This document shows positions 1 to 5,941 of a stretch of 7,558 bases of DNA, in pieces. The DNA lies in the NCBI GenBank assembly GCA_031287655.1, contig JAITSR010000160.1, positions 1 through 7,558 on the forward strand. The letters run 5' to 3'. The DNA comes from Clostridiales bacterium. Its GTDB lineage: Bacteria; Bacillota; Clostridia; WRLR01. The first letter of the stretch is position 1, and each line of letters opens with the position of its first letter. The position numbers and the translations under genes are program-made. The notes below the pieces were generated by a model. The model did no database searches and was not told the DNA's origin. It was given only the letters and a program-made list of their open reading frames with translations.

Positions 1-1
1 C

Positions 2-1216
2 ATAGAGGCGAACATCGCGACCGCGAAGGCCGATGAGGCATTGAAGAAAAGCGGCATCCAAGACTCGATTGACGGGCTCAAAGCGCAGCTCGCGACAAAC
101 GAGGCGCAGCGCGCCTCCGCGCGCGCCGAGCTCCTATACGCCGACCCGCTCGAGGATCAGATAAAGCAGCTCGGGCTCACGATTGAGCAGGCGAGGCAAA
201 GCCGCGATTTTTGGCAGGAGAAGTACGACGCGGCAAAGCGGCTCTTTGACAGCGGCGCGGCGGCGCGGGCGGATGTTGACGACGCGGAAAAACAGGTCGC
301 GGACATCGACGCCCAGATCGCGCTGTATGAAGAACAGCTGACCGCGGCAAAAAACGAATCCGAAAAAACAAGCGCAAAGCAAGCGCAGGTGAGCGCGAGT
401 TCAAGCCGCTACTACGACACGCTCGCCGCGTCGATCGGACAGCAGATCGCATCGCTCGAAAAGGATTTGCAAACGGATTATTCCTCGTCCGGCATCCATT
501 ATTATCAAACGCTGATCGCGGCGGAAAACAGCCGGATCGCCGTGATCGACAAGAACATCGAAAAGTGCGTGGTCACGTCGCCGACGGACGGACTTGTGAC
601 GGAGCTTGCCGCGGAAAACCTGACGTCTCTCCCGCCGCAGGCTTGCGCGGCGGTCATCCGGAGCGCGGACGGGAACATCCGCGTCGAGTCGTATGTGTCG
701 ACGCGGGACATCACAAACGTGCGTGTCGGGGACGAGGTGACGGTCACGCTGAAAGGCCGCGACACCGACCGGAGCTATGTCGGGGCGGTCGCAGAAATCC
801 TCGGGTGGGCGGAGGCGCGTATGTCGGCGCTCGGCATTGAGGAAAAACGCGTCAAGGTCTACATCGACGTGCCGCGGCGGCAGAATGGCGCGGACGGCGG
901 CGTGCCCGGCTCGGCGAACGGCGGCGCCCCCGCTGCCGATTTAAAGCCCGGTTTTGACGTGGAGGCGCGCTTTACGGTCTACCGCGCGCAGGACAGGCTG
1001 ATGGTCCCGAACGGCGCGCTGTTCAAACTAGACGGGACGGATTATGTATATGTGCTGGAAGATCAAAAAGCGACGCCGCGCGCGGTTGTGACCGGCGTTG
1101 CGACGACGCTCGAAACGGTCGTCGAGAGCGGCCTTCTCGCGGGGGAATCGGTCGTCGCGGAGGCAAACACGGAGGGACTCACAGCGGGCGCGCGGATTGC
1201 GGCGCTCCCTGATTAA
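2..1216 (+). CDS. HlyD/MacA-type efflux periplasmic adaptor subunit, 5'-partial
   Basis: The reading frame is open from the left edge (first full codon at base 2) to a TAA at 1214-1216, giving 404 visible residues. The TTG at 41 is an internal Leu codon rather than a convincing start. Visible residues 1-185 are Ala/Glu/Gln/Lys-rich with heptad-like spacing, as in the long coiled-coil hairpin of membrane fusion proteins. Next comes a half-lipoyl strand (VVTSPTDGLV, near residues 190-199), then a beta-barrel-like section with RVGDEVTVTL, and a C-terminal membrane-proximal section containing MVPNGALF and ESGLLAGESVV. These match adaptors that link an inner-membrane ABC or RND pump to the exterior. 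The N-terminal membrane anchor and the first lipoyl half must lie upstream. A Gly/Ala-rich linker (visible residues 294-313) interrupts the barrel region. No pump gene is visible, so substrate and partner are unknown. The gene ends just before a strong terminator and is probably the last of its operon. Confidence 0.87.
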   Translation: MEANIATAKADEALKKSGIQDSIDGLKAQLATNEAQRASARAELLYADPLEDQIKQLGLTIEQARQSRDFWQEKYDAAKRLFDSGAAARADVDDAEKQVADIDAQIALYEEQLTAAKNESEKTSAKQAQVSASSSRYYDTLAASIGQQIASLEKDLQTDYSSSGIHYYQTLIAAENSRIAVIDKNIEKCVVTSPTDGLVTELAAENLTSLPPQACAAVIRSADGNIRVESYVSTRDITNVRVGDEVTVTLKGRDTDRSYVGAVAEILGWAEARMSALGIEEKRVKVYIDVPRRQNGADGGVPGSANGGAPAADLKPGFDVEARFTVYRAQDRLMVPNGALFKLDGTDYVYVLEDQKATPRAVVTGVATTLETVVESGLLAGESVVAEANTEGLTAGARIAALPD

Positions 1217-1226
1217 CGGCAACGCG

Positions 1227-1275
1227 AAAAACGGTCTCGCAGGCGCAACCCACTTTGCCGCGCGACCGTTTTTTT
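1227..1275. terminator. bidirectional intrinsic terminator
   Basis: The arms AAAAACGGTCTCGC (1227-1240) and GCGCGACCGTTTTT (1260-1273) pair with a single T/C mismatch around a 19-nt loop. On the plus strand the stem runs into seven T residues (1269-1275). On the minus strand the A run at 1227-1231 becomes a five-U tail. It lies between the convergent stop codons at 1216 and 1289, so it can end both the adaptor transcript and the tyrS transcript. Confidence 0.85.
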
Positions 1276-1288
1276 GGGCGCAGCGCGC

Positions 1289-2530
1289 CTATGAATCTTG
1301 CAGAACCACCTTGTGATAGGTCTTTTTGCCCTTTTGGAGCAGGAGCTCACTCTCGCGGAAATCGGCCGCCGTGACGGTCTGCTCCGCCGAGACGGCGCGC
1401 TCGCCGCCGATCATGATCCCGCCCTGCGCGACGAGCCGCCGCGCATCGCTGCGCGAGGGGGACAGCCCGCATAACACGAGCAGGTCGACGATGCCGATCC
1501 CGGCCTCGGCCCGCTCGCGCGCGATCGAGGTTGACGCGAGGTGCTCCGTGCCGCTCCGCCCCGGCTGCTCAAACAGCGCCTCCGCGAGCTCCGCGCTCTT
1601 TTTGGCCTCGTCCTCGCCATGTACGAGCCGCGTCACCTCAAAGGCGAGCGCTTTTTTTGCCGCGTTCAGCTCCGCGCCCGTAAGGCGCGCGTATTCGCCG
1701 ATTTCCTCAAGCGAAAGGAACGTCAGGAGCCGCAGACAGTTGACGACGTCGTCGTCATGCACGTTGCGCCAATACTGATAAAACTCGAAAGCCGGCGTCT
1801 TTTCGGCGTCGATCCAGAGCGCGCCCTTTTGCGTCTTGCCCATCTTGACGCCCTCTTTGGTCGTCAGGAGGTTCAGCGTCAGGCCGTAGACCTCTTTGCC
1901 TTCCTTGCGGCGCACAAGGTCAACGCCGCTTATGATATTCGACCACTGGTCGTCTCCGCCGATCTGCAAAAGACAGCCGTGGCGACGAGTCAGCTCCAAA
2001 AAGTCGTAGCTCTGCATCAGCATATAGTTGAACTCAATGAACGAGAGCCCCTTTTCGAGGCGCGCCTTGTAGCAGTCCGCCGTGAGCATCCGGTTCACGG
2101 AAAAATGCACGCCGATGTCCCGCAGGAACTCGACATAGTTGAGGTGCAAAAGCCAGTCGGCGTTGTTCACCATGATCGCCCTGCCGCCGTCAAAATCAAT
2201 GAAGCGGGAGAGCTGCGACCGAAAGCGCCCGGCGTTCGCCGAAATCTGCTCCAGCGTCATCATCGTGCGCATGTCCGTCCTGCCCGAGGGGTCACCGACC
2301 ATCGTCGTGCCGCCGCCGACGAGCGCGATCGGCCTGTGGCCCGCGCGCTGCAAATGCGCCATCGCCATGATCGGGATGAAATGCCCGACGTGCAGGCTGT
2401 CGGCGGTCGGGTCGAAGCCGATGTAGAACGTGACGGGCGCCTCGCCGTTCAGGAGCTTTTTGACTTCTTCTTCCTGTGTCGCCTGCGCGATAAAGCCGCG
2501 CTCGGACAAGACCTCATATACTGATCCCAT
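1289..2530 (-). CDS. tyrS: tyrosyl-tRNA synthetase (TyrRS, class I)
   Basis: This cytoplasmic enzyme activates tyrosine with ATP and charges tRNA-Tyr. The 413 residues are a normal bacterial length. The N-terminus (VYEVLSERGFIAQ) is typical of the family. The Rossmann catalytic domain has the HIGH-type motif HVGH at 47-50, tyrosine-pocket stretches YIGFDPT (36-42), QSYDF (173-177) and GGDDQW (191-196), and a KMSKS-type loop KMGKT (229-233). The C-terminal S4 RNA-binding domain spans about 346-411. The ATG at 2530 gives the expected N-terminus. The only Shine-Dalgarno-like stretch, AAAGGAAA at 2549-2542, is weak and rather far away. It starts 35 nt after the clpX stop, so it is probably the last gene of the tig-clpP-clpX transcript. 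That gap is far too short for a T-box leader, which often controls tyrS in Firmicutes. Confidence 0.98.
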   Translation of the reverse strand: MGSVYEVLSERGFIAQATQEEEVKKLLNGEAPVTFYIGFDPTADSLHVGHFIPIMAMAHLQRAGHRPIALVGGGTTMVGDPSGRTDMRTMMTLEQISANAGRFRSQLSRFIDFDGGRAIMVNNADWLLHLNYVEFLRDIGVHFSVNRMLTADCYKARLEKGLSFIEFNYMLMQSYDFLELTRRHGCLLQIGGDDQWSNIISGVDLVRRKEGKEVYGLTLNLLTTKEGVKMGKTQKGALWIDAEKTPAFEFYQYWRNVHDDDVVNCLRLLTFLSLEEIGEYARLTGAELNAAKKALAFEVTRLVHGEDEAKKSAELAEALFEQPGRSGTEHLASTSIARERAEAGIGIVDLLVLCGLSPSRSDARRLVAQGGIMIGGERAVSAEQTVTAADFRESELLLQKGKKTYHKVVLQDS

Positions 2531-2565
2531 TTATGAAGCGGTTTCCTTTGCTGTTACTTTTTCGG

Positions 2566-3864
2566 CTATGATGCGCTTTCCTTTTTGTTTCTGCTTTTCT
2601 TCACGCTCCCGGCCTTGCGCAGAGGCTTTCGGTCCTCGTTGATCAAAAACTCCGGCGGCGATTTTTCGGTCACGGCGCTACGCGTGATCGTGCATTTTTC
2701 TATGTTCGTCGCGGACGGAATCTCATACATGATGTCCATCATCGTCTCCTCGAGGATCGCGCGGAGGCCGCGCGCGCCGGACTTCCGCTCAATCGCCTTG
2801 CTCGCGACCGCGGAGAGCGCGTCCTCATTGAATTCGAGCAGCGTGTCGTCCATCTCGAAAAAGCGCGTATACTGCTTGACAAGCGAGTTGCGCGGCTCGG
2901 TCAGAATCTTCACGAGCGCGCTCTCGTCCAAAGCGTCGAGCGTGACAAGCACGGGCAGACGCCCGACGAACTCCGGGATCAAACCGTAGCGGAGCAAGTC
3001 CTGCGGCAGGAGCTCCTTTAGCGTTTCGGACAGGTCCTTCTTGTCCGCGGTCTCGATGTTCGCGCCAAAGCCGATGCTCTTTTTGCCGATGCGGTTTTGA
3101 ATGATCCGCTCGATCCCGTCAAACGCGCCGCCGCAGATGAACAGGATATTCGTCGTGTCGATCTGGATAAACTCCTGATGCGGATGCTTTCTGCCGCCCT
3201 GCGGGGGCACGGACGCGACGGTGCCTTCAAGGATTTTCAGAAGCGCCTGCTGTACGCCCTCGCCGCTGACGTCGCGCGTGATCGATGGGTTCTCCGACTT
3301 GCGCGCGATCTTATCGATCTCGTCGATGTAGATAATCCCCTTTTCGGCCTTCTCGACGTCATACCCGGCGGCCTGAATCAGCTTTAGCAGGATGTTTTCG
3401 ACATCCTCCCCGACGTAGCCGGCCTCGGTCAGCGAGGTCGCGTCGGCGATCGCAAAAGGCGCGTCGATGATCTTTGCGAGGGTCTGCGCGAGCAGCGTCT
3501 TTCCGCAGCCGGTCGGACCGATGATCGCGATGTTGCTCTTTTGCAGCTCGACGTCGTTCGCGCGCGGCGGCGACGTAATCCGCTTATAGTGGTTGTAGAC
3601 CGCGACCGCCATCGCCTTTTTCGCGCGGTCCTGCCCGATCACATACTGGTCGAGCGCGGCCTTGATCTCCTTCGGCTTCGGGAGCTCGTTGTACTCAAGG
3701 TCGAGTTTCGTATCCTCAAGCTCCTCGTCGATGATCTCCGAGCAGAGCTCTATGCACTCGTCGCAGATATAGACGCCGGGTCCGGCCACGAGCCGCTTGA
3801 CCTGCTCTTGGCTTTTTCCGCAAAAAGAGCACTTGAACTGCTTTTTTTCTTCAAATCTCGCCAT
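2566..3864 (-). CDS. clpX: ATP-dependent Clp protease ATP-binding subunit ClpX
   Basis: This AAA+ unfoldase recognises tagged or damaged substrates, unfolds them with ATP, and feeds them into ClpP in the cytoplasm. The 432 residues match the family length. The N-terminal C4 zinc-binding domain uses Cys12, Cys15, Cys34 and Cys37. Walker A is GPTGCGKT (116-123) and Walker B is IIYIDEID (177-184). The pore-1 loop GYVG is at 149-152, the RKH loop at 225-227, the ClpP-docking IGF loop at 264-266, the arginine-finger region GRLP at 301-304, and the sensor-2 motif GARG at 363-366. All functional signatures are present. A basic, lysine/serine-rich tail (from about 412) ends the protein. The ATG at 3864 is preceded by GAGGTG (3874-3869) at good spacing. 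It lies 71 nt downstream of clpP and is followed 35 nt later by tyrS. Confidence 0.99.
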   Translation of the reverse strand: MARFEEKKQFKCSFCGKSQEQVKRLVAGPGVYICDECIELCSEIIDEELEDTKLDLEYNELPKPKEIKAALDQYVIGQDRAKKAMAVAVYNHYKRITSPPRANDVELQKSNIAIIGPTGCGKTLLAQTLAKIIDAPFAIADATSLTEAGYVGEDVENILLKLIQAAGYDVEKAEKGIIYIDEIDKIARKSENPSITRDVSGEGVQQALLKILEGTVASVPPQGGRKHPHQEFIQIDTTNILFICGGAFDGIERIIQNRIGKKSIGFGANIETADKKDLSETLKELLPQDLLRYGLIPEFVGRLPVLVTLDALDESALVKILTEPRNSLVKQYTRFFEMDDTLLEFNEDALSAVASKAIERKSGARGLRAILEETMMDIMYEIPSATNIEKCTITRSAVTEKSPPEFLINEDRKPLRKAGSVKKSRNKKESAS

Positions 3865-3885
3865 CTCACACCTCGCATCGATGAT

Positions 3886-3920
3886 GATCCCCTTGGAGGG
3901 ATCCGTGTCCCCTTGGGGAC
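3886..3920. repeat. twin palindromes in the clpP-clpX gap
   Basis: Two adjacent inverted repeats share a direct 9-nt repeat, TCCCCTTGG (3888-3896 and 3908-3916), offset by exactly 20 nt. The first forms GATCCC/GGGATC (3886-3891 with 3898-3903, 6-nt loop). The second is GTCCCC/GGGGAC (3907-3912 with 3915-3920). No U tract follows on either strand, so these are not ordinary terminators. In the operon transcript they would form two small hairpins just upstream of the clpX ribosome-binding site. They could be an RNA processing or stability element, or an interspersed REP-like palindromic sequence. The structure is seen directly and the role is inferred. Confidence 0.6.
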
Positions 3921-3935
3921 GGTCCTTTGCCTGTC

Positions 3936-4517
3936 TTATTTTCGCGTCATGATGTCGTCAATCAGGCCGTAGGCCTTCGCTTCCTCGGAGGACATGTAGT
4001 AGTCGCGGTCGACGTCGCGCTCGATCGTCGCGAGCGGCTGCCCCGTCGCCTCGCTTAAAATCCGGTTCAGCCGGTCGCGCGTCTTTAGCATTTGCTCGGC
4101 CTGAATCTTCACGTCGGACGCCTGCCCGCGCGCGCCGCCGGACGGCTGGTGGATCATAATCTCGCTGTTGGGCAGCGCAAAGCGCTTGCCCTTCGCCCCG
4201 GCGCTCAAAAGCACCGCGCCCATGCTCGCCGCGAGGCCGACGCAGATCGTCTGCACGTCGGGCTTTACATAGCGCATCGTGTCAAAAATCGCCATCCCGG
4301 CGTGTACATGCCCGCCCGGACTGTTGATATAGAGCTGGATGTCCTTGTCCGGGTCGTCCTGTTCCAAAAACAGGAGCTGCGAGACGACAAGGCTCGCCGT
4401 GACGTCGTTCACCTCGTCGCTCAACACGATAATGCGATCCTTCAACAGCCGCGAAAAGATGTCAAACGACCGCTCCCCGCGGTTCGTCTGTTCAATTACA
4501 ATTGGGACCAAACTCAT
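3936..4517 (-). CDS. clpP: ATP-dependent Clp protease proteolytic subunit ClpP
   Basis: This serine peptidase forms the tetradecameric chamber that degrades proteins delivered by ClpX or related ATPases. From the ATG at 4517 the product is 193 residues and begins MSLVPIVIEQTNRGERSFDI, the usual ClpP N-terminus without a long propeptide. The catalytic triad is Ser98 (in GLAASMGA), His123 (in MIHQPSGG) and Asp172 (in ERDVDRD), with the 25- and 49-residue spacings known for E. coli ClpP. The oxyanion/substrate strand reads SPGGHVHAG (66-74), where homologues usually have SPGG followed by Ser-Val-Thr or similar, so two histidines are unusual there. A TTG at 4526 would add three residues, but it directly abuts the GGAG at 4530-4527 and is not a credible start. 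The gene lies 70 nt downstream of tig and 71 nt upstream of clpX, all in one direction. Confidence 0.98.
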   Translation of the reverse strand: MSLVPIVIEQTNRGERSFDIFSRLLKDRIIVLSDEVNDVTASLVVSQLLFLEQDDPDKDIQLYINSPGGHVHAGMAIFDTMRYVKPDVQTICVGLAASMGAVLLSAGAKGKRFALPNSEIMIHQPSGGARGQASDVKIQAEQMLKTRDRLNRILSEATGQPLATIERDVDRDYYMSSEEAKAYGLIDDIMTRK

Positions 4518-4526
4518 TTTCCTCAA

Positions 4527-4530
4527 CTCC
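4527..4530 (-). promoter_or_regulatory. clpP ribosome-binding site deciding the start
   Basis: AAAGGAG on the minus strand, with its core GGAG at 4530-4527, sits 9 nt before the ATG at 4517 and directly touches the in-frame TTG at 4526. This spacing favours the ATG as the start. Confidence 0.75.
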
Positions 4531-4580
4531 TTTATGATACATACCTTTATAATACTTCATGATACTTTATGATACTTTAT
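4531..4580. repeat. 10-bp tandem repeats in the tig-clpP gap
   Basis: Read on the minus strand, the gap contains ATAAAGTATC (4580-4571), an identical copy (4570-4561), a variant ATGAAGTATT (4560-4551), and then the related ATAAAGGTAT (4550-4541). A further GTATCATAAA (4540-4531) runs into the GGAG ribosome-binding site. The stretch is AT-rich in an otherwise GC-rich window. The 10-bp period is close to one helical turn, so it could be a phased binding site or a flexible or curved segment. It could also simply be slippage expansion. I see no good -35 box paired with the TATTAT-like sequence here, so a clpP promoter is not claimed. Confidence 0.6.
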
Positions 4581-4587
4581 GACAGGT

Positions 4588-5874
4588 TCACGCTTTGACC
4601 GCGTGCTCCGACAGGAACTCCACGAGCTTGTCTGTCGTCAGCTTTGCGCGAATGTATTCGAGCATGTCCTCCGAGACCGTCGCGCGGTATTCCTCATACT
4701 CTTTTTTGTATGTCTCCGCGCGGCCCCGCAGCTCTTTTTCGAGATCGTCGTCCGAAGCCTCGATCGACTCCGCCTTTGCGATCTTTTCAAACACGAGCTG
4801 CGTCCGCACCTCGGTCTCCGCGCGCTCCCTCATCGACTTGTCCAATTCGTCGCGCGTCGTACCTGTGTAACGAAAATAGCCGTCGAGGTCGAGCCCCTGA
4901 TACGCGAGCGACATCTCGAACTCCCGGGCATCGCGCTCACTCTGGCGGCGGATCATCGCATCCGGCACGTCGATCTGCGCGTCCCCGACGATTTTTGTAA
5001 TCAACGCGTTCTCAAATTCCTTCTTTGCGTCCTCCTCCTGATGCTCGGTCAGATGCTTTCGGACGTCGGCCCGGTATTCCTCGAGCGTATCAAACTCGCT
5101 CACATCCCGCGCGAAATCGTCGTCGATCTCGGGCAGCTCCTTCTTTTTGATCGAATGGATTTTTACCTGAAAGACCGCGTCCTTCCCCTTTAAATGCTCC
5201 GCGTGATATTCGTCCGGGAAGCGGACGCGCACCTCTGTTTCCTCATCGGCGTTCTTGCCGATCAGCTGTTCCTCAAAACCTTCAATAAAGCGCTTCTCGC
5301 CGAGCACGAGGTTGTGGCCTTCGTCCTTGCCGCCCTCAAACGGCACGCCGTCGATCGAGCCTTCGTAGTCGATCAGAAGCGTATCGCCATTCTCCGCCGC
5401 GCGGTCCTCGACCGGGATCAGGCGAGCGTTGCGGTCCGCGACCCGTTTGAGCTCCTCGTCAACCTCGTCCTCCGTGATCGGCTCGCGCTTATACGCAACC
5501 TCGACGCCCTTGTATTGCCCGAGCGTCACCTCCGGTTTGACCGTGACCGTCGCGGTAAAAACAAAAGGCTCGCCGCGCTCCAACTTCACGAGGTCAAGCT
5601 CCGGCGCGTCCACCGGCTCAAGATTGTTGTCCTTGACCGCCTGATCGTATAACTCAGGACAAATCTCGTCGACCGCGCCCTCATACAGCACCTCGACGCC
5701 ATAGTACCGCTCAACGAGCGAACGCGGCGCCCTGCCCTTGCGGAAACCGGGCACGCTGAAGCGTTTCGCGCTCTTTTTGTACGCCCTGTCAAGCCCCGCC
5801 TCGAGCACGGTCTCGTTGACCGTAATCTCGAGTTTCAGCTTATTTTTTTCGACTTCTTCGATTTTCACAATCAT
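4588..5874 (-). CDS. tig: trigger factor (ribosome-associated chaperone and prolyl isomerase)
   Basis: Trigger factor binds at the ribosome exit tunnel, shields nascent chains, and carries a peptidyl-prolyl isomerase domain. The 428 residues match the family. The N-terminal ribosome-binding domain (about 1-115) has the signature GFRKGRAP at 43-50. The FKBP-type domain (about 155-245) contains NGDTLLIDYEGSIDG (162-176), FEGG (179-182) and FIEGFEEQLIG (196-206). The remaining C-terminal part is helical and highly charged, as expected for the chaperone arms. The ATG at 5874 gives the usual MIVKIEEVEKNKLKLEITV-like start and is preceded by GGAGG (5890-5886) at an 11-nt spacing. It is the first gene of the tig-clpP-clpX-tyrS block. 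A near-consensus promoter lies just upstream. Confidence 0.98.
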   Translation of the reverse strand: MIVKIEEVEKNKLKLEITVNETVLEAGLDRAYKKSAKRFSVPGFRKGRAPRSLVERYYGVEVLYEGAVDEICPELYDQAVKDNNLEPVDAPELDLVKLERGEPFVFTATVTVKPEVTLGQYKGVEVAYKREPITEDEVDEELKRVADRNARLIPVEDRAAENGDTLLIDYEGSIDGVPFEGGKDEGHNLVLGEKRFIEGFEEQLIGKNADEETEVRVRFPDEYHAEHLKGKDAVFQVKIHSIKKKELPEIDDDFARDVSEFDTLEEYRADVRKHLTEHQEEDAKKEFENALITKIVGDAQIDVPDAMIRRQSERDAREFEMSLAYQGLDLDGYFRYTGTTRDELDKSMRERAETEVRTQLVFEKIAKAESIEASDDDLEKELRGRAETYKKEYEEYRATVSEDMLEYIRAKLTTDKLVEFLSEHAVKA

Positions 5875-5912
5875 GTGCCGCTAATCCTCCCACAGTTTTA
5901 CATACAGCTTTC

Positions 5913-5941
5913 ATTATATGCCCGCGGCACAGAGAAGTCAA
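5913..5941 (-). promoter_or_regulatory. sigma-A promoter for tig-clpP-clpX-tyrS
   Basis: On the minus strand a -35 box TTGACT (5941-5936) is followed after exactly 17 nt by a perfect -10 box TATAAT (5918-5913). Transcription would start near 5906, leaving a leader of about 30 nt that contains the tig GGAGG. The -35 box overlaps the TGA stop codon (5940-5938) of the upstream LarA-like gene. No CtsR- or CIRCE-type operator is visible beside it, which suggests housekeeping expression. Confidence 0.8.

Noticed and set aside
41..43. TTG as the start of the adaptor gene
   Set aside because: The frame is open to the window edge with protein-like residues, there is no ribosome-binding site before it, and the product would lack the required N-terminal anchor and lipoyl half.
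1541..2524. Long plus-strand open frame (327 codons) opposite tyrS
   Set aside because: It is antisense to an unmistakable tyrS, Arg/Val/Asp-rich without recognisable motifs, and typical of open antisense frames in GC-rich DNA.
4524..4526. TTG as the clpP start, adding three residues
   Set aside because: It touches the GGAG ribosome-binding site with no spacing. The ATG at 4517 gives the family-standard N-terminus.
4548..4553. TATAAT on the plus strand in the tig-clpP gap
   Set aside because: It would point antisense into tig, has no good -35 box at 16-18 nt, and falls inside the AT-rich repeat tract.
4594..4600. GGTCAAA on the minus strand at the end of tig, resembling a CtsR heptad
   Set aside because: CtsR operators need two direct heptads three bases apart. 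The second is absent, and the match is explained by the Ala-Val-Lys-Ala codons of tig.
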